Shown: piece after piece, positions 16,602-25,354 of the stretch | Layout of the letters: every line of letters begins with the position of its first letter | Position numbering within the stretch: the stretch's first letter is position 1 | Position numbers and translations under genes: made by a program | NCBI GenBank assembly: GCA_963744115.1 | Contig: CAVUSI010000002.1 | Span: forward strand, 248,001 to 312,000 | Direction: 5' to 3' | DNA length: 64,000 nucleotides | From: Chersky-267 sp963744115 | GTDB lineage: Bacteria > Chloroflexota > Limnocylindria > Limnocylindrales > CSP1-4 | The notes under the pieces: generated by a model | What the model was told of the DNA's origin: nothing | The model's input: the letters and a program-made list of their open reading frames with translations, nothing else | The model's database searches: none

Positions 16602-16684
16602 TCGCGGCGACCCGCCGCGGCCCACGCACGACGCCCGTTGCCCGGCGTCACCGGCCCCTTGACGACCGGGCCGACACTCAGGCC

Positions 16685-16874
16685 ATGGGGGACCTGATCG
16701 GCAGTATCGGTGGGGCGATCCGCGGGTTGTTCGACAGCGTCGTCGGCCGCCGTCGTCCACGTCTTCACGGAGCTCGTCCACACCGTCAACGGGATCATCC
16801 CGGGCGGGTTCCCGGTGTTCATCGTCCTGTGCGCGATCGCCGTTCTGGTGGGTCTCGCCACGTTCCGTCGCTGA
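16685..16874 (+). pseudogene. small membrane protein (62 aa after repair), frameshifted
   Basis: ATG 16685 opens MGDLIGSIGGAIRGLFDSVV. The frame then shifts by one extra base at about 16744-16750, and the following frame reads VVHVFTELVHTVNGIIPGG and the strongly hydrophobic segment FPVFIVLCAIAVLVGL, ending FRR and TGA 16872-16874. Removing one base gives a coherent 62-residue protein: an amphipathic N-terminal helix, a linker, and one C-terminal membrane segment with basic end. I recognise no family. It lies alone between the threonine operon and the convergent GNAT gene. Confidence 0.5.
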
Positions 16875-16901
16875 CCTCGACCGCGCCGCCGACGGCTCCG
16901 A

Positions 16902-17867
16902 TCAGTCCGCGGCTTCCGGCCGCCCGACGGCGATCACCCGAGCGCTCAACCCCAGCCCGAGCGAGGCGTACAGCCCGTTCGACGCCGGATTGCCGGACTC
17001 GGCCGCGATCAGGACGTCGCGCCCGCCGAGGTCTCGCGCCGCCCGGATCGCCGCGCGGCAGACGGCTCGGCCGAGACCGCGCCGCTGGTGGTCCGGGTGG
17101 ACGCCCACCGGCTCGAGCTCCACGCCCAGGCTGAGGGGATCGAGCCAGGCCAGGGCGAACGCCGCGATCGTCCCATCCGGCGCGCGGATGACGGTGTCGA
17201 GCGCGGGCCGGTAGAGGGGTGTGGTCCGACAGAACCGATACGCCTCCTCGGTCATCGTGGATCGCGGGAACGCCGCGTGGCCCGCCACGACCCGGGCCGG
17301 CACGTCGCCATCGGTGGCGATCGTGGCCAGGCGGAATCCGTCCGGGAGGGGCGGTTCCGTGAGATCGAGCTCGTCGGTCCGGCCGGCGAAGTGATGGAAC
17401 GCCGGGACCGCCGTCGGTCCGAAGCCGAGCGATGCCAGCGCCTCGTTCGAGCGGTCGTCGGTCTCGACCGTCCAGATCCGGAGCTGCGCCGCTCGCGGCC
17501 CCGCAGGATCCGGCCCGAACCGCGCGGCCTGGCCGTCGATCCAGGCCGTCATCGCGCCGAGGAGGGCGACGGTCCGGTGCCCGGGCGCCACGATCACGTC
17601 GGCATCGAGCGGCGGGCTGTACCAGGCGAACCCGACCAGCTCCGTCGCATCGGGCTCACCGTCGAACCACAGGCCGATCCGATCCTCGAGCCCCGGCGGC
17701 TTACCGAGCGCGTGGACGCTCCACCAGTCGACATCGCCGGCGTGCAGGTGGACATCCGGCCAGTCGGCCCGCCAGCACCGGGCGACGAGGGCCTGCATCT
17801 GCCGGCTGTCGGCCGGGGTCTGCCAGGCGCGCGACCGGTAGCGACCGGTCAGGCCGTCGACGATCAC
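16902..17867 (-). CDS. GNAT-family N-acetyltransferase, two-domain
   Basis: A 321-residue protein with two GNAT folds, as in mycothiol-synthase-like proteins. The N-terminal domain (~10-150) is degenerate. The C-terminal domain (~170-315) has the acetyl-CoA motif A LEPVGVHPDHQRRGLGRAV and the motif B region AESGNPASNGLYASLGL. It transfers acetyl from acetyl-CoA to an unknown amine. The start is GTG 17867, which overlaps the stop of the upstream dienelactone hydrolase (GTGA), so the two are translated from one mRNA. Confidence 0.85.
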   Translation of the reverse strand: MIVDGLTGRYRSRAWQTPADSRQMQALVARCWRADWPDVHLHAGDVDWWSVHALGKPPGLEDRIGLWFDGEPDATELVGFAWYSPPLDADVIVAPGHRTVALLGAMTAWIDGQAARFGPDPAGPRAAQLRIWTVETDDRSNEALASLGFGPTAVPAFHHFAGRTDELDLTEPPLPDGFRLATIATDGDVPARVVAGHAAFPRSTMTEEAYRFCRTTPLYRPALDTVIRAPDGTIAAFALAWLDPLSLGVELEPVGVHPDHQRRGLGRAVCRAAIRAARDLGGRDVLIAAESGNPASNGLYASLGLGLSARVIAVGRPEAAD

Positions 17868-18574
17868 GCGGCCGGCGTGTTCGCCCTGATGAACTTCAGG
17901 GTCCGGCGCCAGGCATTCGTCGAGGCCTCGGCGAAATCGTCGGCCTTGCGATCGAAGAAGCTGTGCGGGGCGCCTGGATAGACGACGAGCTCGTGGGTGA
18001 CGCCGGCCGCGACCAGCGCGTGCTCGAAGGTCGCCACCACGTCGGCGGTGATGCCTTCGTCGGCACCGCCGAAGATCCCCAGGATCGGCGCCCGCATCTC
18101 GCTGGCCACGTCGGCCGGCGCCGGAGAGTTCGGACGTGAGCCGGTGGGCCAGCCGTAGAAGCCGATGGCGCCGGACAGGCCGATGTCAAAGGTCGGGGCC
18201 AGGAACGCGAGTCGTCCGCCGAAGCAGAAGCCGATGGCGAAGACGGCCACCACCCGACCGCCTTCGCGGACCGCGGCCGCACCGGCCCGGACGTCGGCCA
18301 GCAGGCCCTCGTAGCTCGTCTGCTCGAGGTGCTCCCGGTACGTGAAGCCGTCGTCGCGGTTCCCCGGACCGGCCGTCCGTCCGAAGTAGTCGATCGCGAC
18401 CGCGTCCACCCCGGCCTCGGCGAACCGGAGGGCCAGCTCCTCGTAGTACGGGTGCAACCCGCGAACGTCCGGCAGGATGACGATCCCGGCTCCGGTCGGC
18501 GCGCTCGCCCGCGCCCGGAAGGCGGACAGCTCGGTGCCGTCGGCGGCCGTCAGGACGACATCCTCGTGATCCAT
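17864..18574 (-). CDS. dienelactone hydrolase family protein
   Basis: A 236-residue alpha/beta hydrolase of the DLH type. The nucleophile is a cysteine, C117 in AIGFCFGGR, as in true dienelactone hydrolases. The Asp follows in FGGADEGI and the His in GAPHSFFDR, completing a Cys-Asp-His triad. DVRGLHPYYEELALRFAEAG is typical of the family. ATG 18574 (MDHEDVVLTAADG) is chosen because the fold starts there; the frame is open further upstream without conserved sequence. It is coupled to the acetyltransferase downstream. The natural substrate is not evident. Confidence 0.88.
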   Translation of the reverse strand: MDHEDVVLTAADGTELSAFRARASAPTGAGIVILPDVRGLHPYYEELALRFAEAGVDAVAIDYFGRTAGPGNRDDGFTYREHLEQTSYEGLLADVRAGAAAVREGGRVVAVFAIGFCFGGRLAFLAPTFDIGLSGAIGFYGWPTGSRPNSPAPADVASEMRAPILGIFGGADEGITADVVATFEHALVAAGVTHELVVYPGAPHSFFDRKADDFAEASTNAWRRTLKFIRANTPAA

Positions 18575-18713
18575 CGCCCCGCCCGCGATCGGCGCGATCG
18601 GGGGTCGACTATCGAGATCGAAGCACATCCTGGGCAGCCCTCCGTCGCTGACAGGATACGACCAGGCCCGTCGGTCGCGGCCTATCATGTCGCGTCCCCA
18701 GTCGGTGAGGTAG

Positions 18714-20057
18714 ATGACTGGCCCGTCGCCAACAGGTCCATTGACCCATGGCTTCCTGTTCGCCGACCTGCGCGGCTACACCGCCTACGCCGAGGCCCGG
18801 GGCGATGCCGCGGCCGGCGACCTTCTCGACCGCTATCGCGCCGTCGTCCGTGCCGTGGTCGGCGACCTCGGTGGCGCCGAGATCAAGACCGAAGGCGACA
18901 GCTTCTACGTCGTCTTCCCATCCGCCAGCCGCGCCGTCGTCGCTGGCCTGGCCATCGTGGCTCGAGCTGCGGACGCGAACCTGACCGATCCGACGAACCC
19001 GATCAACGTCGGGGTCGGGATCCACGCCGGCGAGGCCGAGGAGCGGGACGGGGGTTACGTCGGGACCGCGGTGAACATCGCCGCGAGGGTGTGCGCCCAG
19101 GCGCGGCCCGGCGAGGTGCTCGTGACCGAGACCGTCCGATCACTCACCAGAACGAGCGGGCGCTATCGGTTCACCGCTCGGGGCCGGCCCACGCTCAAGG
19201 GGATCGCCGAGCCCATCGCCCTGTTCGCGGCGACCGAGGCCTCGGCCGACGACGCGGCTCCGGTCGCGCCCGATCACGCGGCGTCGCGTCGTCGTCTGAC
19301 TCCGCTGGTTGCGGGGGCCGGACTCGGGCTGGTCGCGATCGCCGTCGTTGCGGCATGGCTGCTCGGAGGTGCTGCCGGCTCGCCGGCGTCATCGGCCGAT
19401 CCCCAGGCGGCTCGGAGATCGGCGGGCCCGTCCGACGGACCGTCCGCCAGCATCATCGGCACGTCGGCATCGCCCGCAGCGTCTGGACCACAGCCGTTCC
19501 ATACCGGCCGCCTCGCTGCGGGGACGTACGTCTCGACCGTATTCAAACCGAGCCTCGAGTTCACCGTCCCGGACGGCTGGAATGGCATCACCGAGCTCCC
19601 GAATTTCCTGGAGATCGACTCATCGGCCGATGAGAACGAGCAGCTCGTGTTCCTGGGGCCGAGCGTTGGATACGCCCCGTGCTCGTCGACCGACTTCGTG
19701 ACACTGCCCGCTCGTCGGGAGGATCTGGTCGCGTGGTTGATGGCGAACAAGGGCCTGTCGATCACGTTGGCGGGGACCCTCCCGATCGGTAACGTCGAGG
19801 CACAGGAGCTCGACGTCGGGCTGGGCGACGGCTGCGCGAACCATCTCGGCCAGCCCCTCTTCCTCATCCAACGGCAGCCGAACGGCACGACCGGCGACGA
19901 CCGATGGGTGGTCACTCCTGGGCCGGCCTCACCGGCCTACTTCATCGATGCAGGCGATCGCACGCTTGTCGCCCTCGTCGGCTCCCCGGCGTCGAAGCTC
20001 GACGCGTTCACTCGCGACGTTCGCACGGTCCTCTCCTCGCTCGAAGTCGGGCCCTGA
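18714..20057 (+). CDS. class III adenylate cyclase with a membrane anchor and an extracytoplasmic domain
   Basis: A 447-residue protein. The cyclase homology domain (~10-180) carries both metal aspartates (D18 in FADLRGYTAY, D62 in EIKTEGDSFYVVF), the adenine-selecting K58 and the transition-state Asn/Arg in VNIAARVCA, so it should be active and make cAMP. After a linker there is one membrane segment (~197-220, LVAGAGLGLVAIAVVAAWLL). A Ser/Ala-rich stretch then leads to an outside domain of ~180 residues beginning TVPDGWNGITEL. This inverted layout, catalytic domain first and sensor-like domain last, differs from most cyclases. ATG 18714 follows GTGAGG; a TATCAT box lies at 18683-18688. Confidence 0.85.
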   Translation: MTGPSPTGPLTHGFLFADLRGYTAYAEARGDAAAGDLLDRYRAVVRAVVGDLGGAEIKTEGDSFYVVFPSASRAVVAGLAIVARAADANLTDPTNPINVGVGIHAGEAEERDGGYVGTAVNIAARVCAQARPGEVLVTETVRSLTRTSGRYRFTARGRPTLKGIAEPIALFAATEASADDAAPVAPDHAASRRRLTPLVAGAGLGLVAIAVVAAWLLGGAAGSPASSADPQAARRSAGPSDGPSASIIGTSASPAASGPQPFHTGRLAAGTYVSTVFKPSLEFTVPDGWNGITELPNFLEIDSSADENEQLVFLGPSVGYAPCSSTDFVTLPARREDLVAWLMANKGLSITLAGTLPIGNVEAQELDVGLGDGCANHLGQPLFLIQRQPNGTTGDDRWVVTPGPASPAYFIDAGDRTLVALVGSPASKLDAFTRDVRTVLSSLEVGP

Positions 20058-20108
20058 GCCCCTTGTAGGAACGAGGAACGGCCGATCGGACGTGGCGGGA
20101 CCCGCTGC

Positions 20109-20114
20109 TACAAT
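20109..20114 (+). promoter_or_regulatory. -10 box TACAAT for lysC
   Basis: TACAAT sits 9 bases before ATG 20124 with no Shine-Dalgarno between them, so lysC and the long operon after it probably begin on a leaderless or near-leaderless mRNA. Confidence 0.5.
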
Positions 20115-20123
20115 CCCGCCCTG

Positions 20124-21413
20124 ATGCCAGCCCCCCTCGTGGTGCAGAAGTTCGGCGGTTCGTCCGTCGCGGGCGCGGACCGGATCAAGCGCGTCGCCCG
20201 CCGGATCGCGCGTGAGCGCGCCGCGGGCTCGGACCTGGTCGTCGTCGTCAGCGCGATGGGCGACACGACGGACGAGCTGCTCGCCCTGGCCGCGGCGATC
20301 ACCGACGAGCCGGATTCGCGCGAGCTCGACGTCCTGTTGTCGACCGGCGAGCATCAGAGCGCCACGCTCCTGTCGATGGCCCTCCACGCGCTGGGCGTCC
20401 CGGCCATCAGCCTGACCGGTGCTCAGGCAGGGATCCAGACGGACGGGCGCCACGGCAAGGCCCGCATCGCGAACGTCGATCCAGTGCGAGTCCACGATGA
20501 GATCGCGGCGGGCAAGGTGGTCATCGTGGCCGGCTTCCAGGGCCAGAGCGCCGCCGACATCGACAAGGCCGAGACGACCACCCTCGGACGCGGCGGCTCG
20601 GACACCACCGCGGTCGCCCTGGCGGCGCGGTTGGGTGCGGACCGCTGCCAGGTCTTCACCGACGTCAAGGGCATCTACACTGCGGACCCCCGGATCGTCG
20701 TCGATGCGCGGCAGCTGTCGGTGATCGGCTACGAGGAGATGCTCGAGCTGGCCCACCAGGGCGCCCAGGTGATGCAGGTCCGGGCGGTGGAGCTCGGCTG
20801 GGTCAACGACGTCGCCATCGAGGTCCTCAGCTCGTTCGAGGACGCTCCCGGCACGCTCATCGAGGAGGATCCGCTCGTGGAGCAGCGCAACAAGGTCCGC
20901 GGTCTGGCTCACGATCGGAACGTCGCGAAGATCACCCTCGTCGCCGTCCCCGACCGACCGGGGGTCGCCTACGCGGTCTTCGCCCCGCTCGCCGACGCTG
21001 GGATCAACGTCGACATGATCGTCCAGAACGTGGGCCACGGTGGGTCGACCGACCAGAGCTTCACGGTCAATCGATCGGACCTCGCCCGAGCGAAGCGGAT
21101 CATCGAGCCGATCGTCCGCGAGCTCGGCTTCCAGGAGATGACGACCGACTCGGCGGTGGCCAAGGTGTCGATCGTCGGAGCCGGCATCCACAATGCCCCG
21201 GGCTACGCGGCGCGGATGTTCGGGACGCTCGCTGACGCCGGGGTCAACATCGAGATGATCTCGACCTCGGAGGTCCGGATCACCTGCATCATCGCCGAGG
21301 ACGATGTCGAGACAGCCGTGCGCGCCCTCCACTCCGCGTTCGAGCTCGAGAAGCCGGACGCCGTCGACCTCGCCTCGGGCACCGGCCCCGGACACGCGGC
21401 CAGGGCGGGCTGA
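20124..21413 (+). CDS. lysC: aspartate kinase
   Basis: A 429-residue aspartokinase, first step of the lysine/threonine/methionine pathway. The kinase domain (1-~240) has VVQKFGGSSVAGADR with the ATP/aspartate lysine K9, LLSTGEHQSA, TLGRGGSDTTAVALAA and FTDVKGIYTADPRIV. Two ACT domains follow (~270-340 NVAKITLVAVPDRPGVA; ~350-420 VAKVSIVGAGIHNAPG). They bind end-product lysine and/or threonine. The gene is eight bases upstream of birA and likely heads the acc/fab transcript. There is no asd gene nearby. Confidence 0.94.
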   Translation: MPAPLVVQKFGGSSVAGADRIKRVARRIARERAAGSDLVVVVSAMGDTTDELLALAAAITDEPDSRELDVLLSTGEHQSATLLSMALHALGVPAISLTGAQAGIQTDGRHGKARIANVDPVRVHDEIAAGKVVIVAGFQGQSAADIDKAETTTLGRGGSDTTAVALAARLGADRCQVFTDVKGIYTADPRIVVDARQLSVIGYEEMLELAHQGAQVMQVRAVELGWVNDVAIEVLSSFEDAPGTLIEEDPLVEQRNKVRGLAHDRNVAKITLVAVPDRPGVAYAVFAPLADAGINVDMIVQNVGHGGSTDQSFTVNRSDLARAKRIIEPIVRELGFQEMTTDSAVAKVSIVGAGIHNAPGYAARMFGTLADAGVNIEMISTSEVRITCIIAEDDVETAVRALHSAFELEKPDAVDLASGTGPGHAARAG

Positions 21414-21421
21414 CCGAGCTC

Positions 21422-22258
21422 GTGGCGGGACCAACGTTCATCGGTCGCCGGGAGTCGTTCGAGAGCATCGGCTCGACGAACGACGTCGTCCGCGCGTGGC
21501 TCGACGACGGCGCGCCGGAGGTCTGCCTGGCGGTCGCCGACGAGCAGACGGCGGGACGGGGCCGGAGTGGCCGGACGTGGACCGCTCCGCCGGGCGCCGG
21601 GCTCCTGCTGTCCGTCGGCTTCCGACCGACGTGGCTCGCGGCGGACCGGACCTGGCAGCTGGCGGCGAACGTGGCGCTCTCGATGGCCGAGGCGGGCGAG
21701 GCGGTGGCGAGCCTGCCCAAGCGTTCGATCCGCCTCAAGTGGCCGAACGACCTCGTGGTCGAGACCGTCCAGGGAGACGTCCTCAAGCTCGCCGGCGTGC
21801 TCGGCGAGACGACCGGGCTGGATGGCCCGGATCCGCGCGCGATCGTCGGGATCGGCGTCAACGCCGATTGGTCGGCGGCCGACTTCCCGCCGGAGCTCGC
21901 GGGCGGGATGACCAGCCTCCGGGCGGTGGCGAGGGACGGCACCCGGATCGACCGGACCGCCGTCCTCGGGGCGTTCCTCGACCGCCTCGAGGCTCGGACG
22001 GTGACCCTGCGAGACGGCCGGTTCGACGCGGCCGGCTGGGTGGCTCGCCAGCTCACGAACGGCCGGCCGGTCCGGCTCGACGGCGGCGACGGTCGGTCGG
22101 AGGTCGTCCGGGCCCTGGGCGTGGACGTCGCGACCGGCGGCCTGATCGTCGCCGATCGGTCGGCGGCGGGCGGCCAGCGCACCGTGCTCAGCGGCGAGAT
22201 CGTCCACCTTCGCCTGGCCGACGAACCGGTCGAGCCCCACCTCACGGTCGGGGTGTAA
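21422..22258 (+). CDS. birA: biotin--[acetyl-CoA-carboxylase] ligase
   Basis: A 278-residue class I biotin protein ligase. It begins directly with the catalytic domain (ESIGSTNDVVRAWL), has the biotinyl-AMP loop ADEQTAGRGRSGRTW and the KWPNDL motif, and ends with the small C-terminal SH3-like domain (ALGVDVATGGLIV). The N-terminal DNA-binding domain of bifunctional BirA is absent, so it is an enzyme only. It would load biotin on K174 of the BCCP encoded at 30044-30676 in the same gene string. The start is GTG 21422. Confidence 0.92.
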   Translation: MAGPTFIGRRESFESIGSTNDVVRAWLDDGAPEVCLAVADEQTAGRGRSGRTWTAPPGAGLLLSVGFRPTWLAADRTWQLAANVALSMAEAGEAVASLPKRSIRLKWPNDLVVETVQGDVLKLAGVLGETTGLDGPDPRAIVGIGVNADWSAADFPPELAGGMTSLRAVARDGTRIDRTAVLGAFLDRLEARTVTLRDGRFDAAGWVARQLTNGRPVRLDGGDGRSEVVRALGVDVATGGLIVADRSAAGGQRTVLSGEIVHLRLADEPVEPHLTVGV

Positions 22259-22262
22259 CGGG

Positions 22263-22877
22263 ATGGCGCGACCGGTGTTCAGGAGGGTGGCGGGGGAGGA
22301 ACGCCGTCTCGTCCATCTCGACCGCGATCGATCGCTCGTCGAGGCCGCCCTGCGCGACCCAGCCAGGTTCGACGCCCTCTATCGGAAGTACTTGGCCCAG
22401 GTGTACAGCTTCGCCTACTACGAGCTCGGCGACCATCACGACGCCGAGGACGCCACGGAGCGCACGTTCCTGCTGGCGCTGAACGCCCTGCCGCGGTTCC
22501 AGGAGCGCGCCCGGCCGCAGGACGGCGATGGTGCGTCGACCTTCCGCGTCTGGCTGTTCCAGATCGCCCGGAACGTCGTCGCCAACGTCCGCCGCGGCCG
22601 TCGTCGCCGGCCCGAGGCGCCGCTCGAGTCCGCCGCGGGTGTCGCCGCGCCGCACGACATCGAAGGCGAGGCAGCCCGCCGGCTCGAGGCCCACGACGCC
22701 TGGGCCGCGGTCGACCGGCTGCCCGACGACCGTCGCCGCGCGCTGACCCTGCGTTTCGTCGAGGAGATGTCGACCGCCGAGATCGCCGGCGTGCTCGGCC
22801 GGTCCGAGGGTGCCGTCCGGGTGCTCATCCATCGCGGTCTGCGGGCCGTCGCGCGCGACCTGGGTCCTCGCACGTGA
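22263..22877 (+). CDS. sigma-70 family RNA polymerase sigma factor (ECF-type)
   Basis: A 204-residue sigma factor. Region 2 is at ~28-110 (DALYRKYLAQVYSFAYYELGD, DAEDATERTFLLAL, the -10 recognition helix FRVWLFQIARNVVANVRRGRRR). Region 4 is at ~145-200 (LPDDRRRALTLRFVEEMSTAEIAGVLG, SEGAVRVLIHRGLRAV). Region 3 is missing, as in ECF sigma factors. It lies 4 bases after birA and its stop overlaps the next start (TGATG). It sits inside a fatty acid synthesis operon, unusual for an ECF gene; it may drive this operon or a membrane-stress regulon, which is inference. Confidence 0.88.
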   Translation: MARPVFRRVAGEERRLVHLDRDRSLVEAALRDPARFDALYRKYLAQVYSFAYYELGDHHDAEDATERTFLLALNALPRFQERARPQDGDGASTFRVWLFQIARNVVANVRRGRRRRPEAPLESAAGVAAPHDIEGEAARRLEAHDAWAAVDRLPDDRRRALTLRFVEEMSTAEIAGVLGRSEGAVRVLIHRGLRAVARDLGPRT

Positions 22878-23386
22878 TGGGTCAGCCCGTCGGACCCGGC
22901 GAGGTCGACGCGCTCATCACCGACGCCTACCTGGAATCGCTGCTCGCGGCACGCCAGCGGCGGGCGTGGGACGCACCCAGCGTCTCGGAGCTCGACCCCG
23001 ATGTCCGCGCCGCCGCCGCACGCCTGGTCGATGCCGTCGTCCGCGTCCACCCGTCGTTCCGCTTCGAGGAGCGGCTCGCCACACGGCTTGCCGCGGCGGC
23101 TGCCACGATCGCCCTGCCGCGCGCGGCCGGCGACGAGGGTCTTGAGATCTCGACCGGGACGGCCGGCGCGACGTTCGCGCTGGATGGCTCCGGCCTCGGC
23201 GCCCTCGGTCCGCTCGATCTCGACGACCCCGCCCACCCGGAGCTCCCGGCCGGCATCCCGCGCCGTCCGCTGGTCATCGGCGGGACGCTCGCCTCGGCCG
23301 CCCTGTCGCTCGCCGGTGCCGCCATCGTCGCCTGGCGCTGGAACCGGGCGGCCAACGGCGGACACCGTGGCGTGAGGCTCGTCTGA
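22877..23386 (+). CDS. membrane-anchored protein of unknown function, possible sigma-factor partner
   Basis: A 169-residue protein starting at ATG 22877 inside the sigma factor stop; an in-frame GTG lies 3 bases before. It has a helical N-terminal half (~10-80, ALITDAYLESLLAARQRRAW...LDPDVRAAAARLVDAVVRVHPSFRFEERLA), a Gly/Ala-rich middle, and one membrane segment near the end (~140-160, GGTLASAALSLAGAAIVAW) followed by basic residues. It has no zinc anti-sigma motif (HxxxCxxC). Position right after an ECF sigma gene, with coupled translation, suggests an anti-sigma or membrane tether. The family is not recognised. Confidence 0.65.
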   Translation: MGQPVGPGEVDALITDAYLESLLAARQRRAWDAPSVSELDPDVRAAAARLVDAVVRVHPSFRFEERLATRLAAAAATIALPRAAGDEGLEISTGTAGATFALDGSGLGALGPLDLDDPAHPELPAGIPRRPLVIGGTLASAALSLAGAAIVAWRWNRAANGGHRGVRLV

Positions 23387-24399
23387 TGCCGATCAAGCTG
23401 CCGTCCTTCCGCGCTCGTCGCGACGTCTATCCGGCCGACCTGTGGACGAAATGCCCGTCGTGCGAGGAGCAGCTGTTCAACAAGCAGCTCGACAAGGCGC
23501 TGCGGGTCTGTCCGAATTGCGGTCACCACTTCCGGCTGTCGGCGGCCGCTCGACTCGAGCTCCTGCTCGACGAGGGCTCGTTCGAGGAGCGCGATGCTGG
23601 ACTGCAGTCGGTCGATCCACTCGGGTTCGTCGATCAGAAGGCCTACCCCGATCGCGTCGCTGCCGCCCAGCTGGCGACCGGGATGCGCGACGCCGCGGTC
23701 TGGGGCCTCGGGACGGTGACCGGCTATCCGGTCGCGATCTGCGTCATGGACTTCGGGTTCATGGGCGGTTCGATGGGCGCGGTCGTCGGCGAGAAGGTGA
23801 CCCGGGCCGCCGAGGCCGCCCTCGACGCCCGCGTCCCGCTCGTGGTCGTGTCGGCCTCGGGCGGAGCCCGGATGCAGGAAGGCACCCTGGCGCTGATGCA
23901 GCTGGCCAAGACCGTGGCCGCCACCGAGCGGCTGCGGCTGGCCGGCGTCCCGTTCATCTCGATCATGAGCGACCCGACGACGGGCGGCGTCTTCGCCTCG
24001 TTCGCGGCACTCGGCGACGTCAACCTGGCCGAGCCGAACGCCCTCATCGGCTTCGCCGGCGCCAGGGTCAACGCCGGCACCATCGGCGGCGAGCTGCCGG
24101 ACGGCTTCCAGCGGGCCGAGTTCCTGTTCCGCCATGGGTTCGTCGACCGGGTGGTCCACCGGACCGAGCTCCGCTCCGAGCTCGCGGCGCTGCTCGCCTT
24201 CCTCGAGCCGTCCGAGGTGACGGCCGTCGACGAGCCCGAGAACGGGTCGTTGCCGTCGTTCCGGCCGCTGTCGTTCCTGACGGCCCTCGCCGACAAGGTC
24301 ATCCCGGAGGGCGACAACGGGACCGGTCACGCCGGATCGGCCGCGGGTGTGGGGACCGGTTCGGGCGGGGACACCGCCGAGGATGCCGACCGTGCTTGA
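23386..24399 (+). CDS. accD: acetyl-CoA carboxylase carboxyltransferase subunit beta
   Basis: A 337-residue subunit with an N-terminal four-Cys zinc ribbon (KCPSCEEQL ... RVCPNCGHHF) and the crotonase-like carboxyltransferase core (AVCVMDFGFMGGSMG-type segment, VVSASGGARMQEGTLALMQ, SIMSDPTTGGVFASFA, GFAGARV). With AccA it moves CO2 from carboxybiotin to acetyl-CoA to make malonyl-CoA. The C-terminus has a Gly-rich tail of ~30 residues. The start overlaps the preceding stop by one base, and its 3' end overlaps accA by 17 bases. Confidence 0.94.
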   Translation: MPIKLPSFRARRDVYPADLWTKCPSCEEQLFNKQLDKALRVCPNCGHHFRLSAAARLELLLDEGSFEERDAGLQSVDPLGFVDQKAYPDRVAAAQLATGMRDAAVWGLGTVTGYPVAICVMDFGFMGGSMGAVVGEKVTRAAEAALDARVPLVVVSASGGARMQEGTLALMQLAKTVAATERLRLAGVPFISIMSDPTTGGVFASFAALGDVNLAEPNALIGFAGARVNAGTIGGELPDGFQRAEFLFRHGFVDRVVHRTELRSELAALLAFLEPSEVTAVDEPENGSLPSFRPLSFLTALADKVIPEGDNGTGHAGSAAGVGTGSGGDTAEDADRA

Positions 24400-25351
24400 G
24401 ACCACCGACCTGAACGCCTCGGTCTGGGCCACCGTCCAGCTCGCCCGCAACCTGCGCCGTCCACGGACGCTCGAGCTGGTCGGCCTCATCGCCGACGAGT
24501 TCATCGAGCTCCACGGCGATCGCCTGTTCGGCGACGACCCGGCGATGGTCGCCGGGCTGGCCCGGATCGCCGGTCGACGGGTCGTCGTCGTCGGACAGCA
24601 GAAGGGGGCCGAGACCGACGAGAACATCCGGCGCAACTTCGGGATGCCCCACCCGGAGGGGTATCGCAAGTCGATGCGCCTGATGGAGCTGGCGGAGCGG
24701 CTTCAGATCCCGGTGGTCACCTTCATCGACGTGCCCGGTGCGCACCCGGGACCCGAATCCGAGGAACGTGGGATCGCCGAGGCGATCGCCCGGTCGATCG
24801 CGTTGATGAGCCGGCTGCGGACGCCGATCGTCGCCGTCATCACCGGCGAGGGCGGGTCGGGTGGAGCACTGGCGATCGCCGTCGGCGACGTCGTGATCGC
24901 TCTCGAGCACTCCGTCTACTCGGTCATCTCGCCCGAAGGCTGCGCCGCGATCCTATGGCGGACCCCCGACCAGGCCGCGACCGCAGCGGTGGCGATGAAG
25001 ATGACCGCGACCGACCAGGCCGCGCTCGGGGTCGTCGACCTCGTCGTCGCGGAACCCGAGGGTGGCGCCCAGAACGACCATGAAGCGGCGGCGGCTGCGC
25101 TCAAGGAGGCGATCGTCGCGCAGCTCGAGATCCTCGCGGCCAAGCCGCTCGACGAGCTCATCGAGGACCGCTATCGGCGCTATCGTTCGCTCGGGCCGTT
25201 CGCGACGATCGCGACCGTCGAGGTCCCGCCACTGGAGCGGCCGGGACTCGCCGACCGCTTGCGCAATCTGATCGGCGGCCCGCGGGTCCCCACCGGGAAC
25301 CCCGCACCGGTGCGGCCGCCCGACGAGCCGCCCGTCGGCGAGGAGGACTGA
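24383..25351 (+). CDS. accA: acetyl-CoA carboxylase carboxyltransferase subunit alpha
   Basis: A 322-residue partner of AccD. The core shows LELVGLIADEFIELHGDRLFGDDPA, GGLARI-type acyl-CoA contacts, FGMPHPEGYRKSMRLMELAER, FIDVPGAHPGPESEERG, ITGEGGSGGALAIAVGD and SVISPEGCAAILWR, all as in AccA. The start is ATG 24383, inside accD. A GTG at 24392 with GAGG 9 bases upstream is an equally good start and would shorten the protein by three residues. The N-terminus is shorter than in E. coli AccA, common outside Proteobacteria. Confidence 0.94.
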   Translation: MPTVLETTDLNASVWATVQLARNLRRPRTLELVGLIADEFIELHGDRLFGDDPAMVAGLARIAGRRVVVVGQQKGAETDENIRRNFGMPHPEGYRKSMRLMELAERLQIPVVTFIDVPGAHPGPESEERGIAEAIARSIALMSRLRTPIVAVITGEGGSGGALAIAVGDVVIALEHSVYSVISPEGCAAILWRTPDQAATAAVAMKMTATDQAALGVVDLVVAEPEGGAQNDHEAAAAALKEAIVAQLEILAAKPLDELIEDRYRRYRSLGPFATIATVEVPPLERPGLADRLRNLIGGPRVPTGNPAPVRPPDEPPVGEED

Positions 25352-25354
25352 GCG

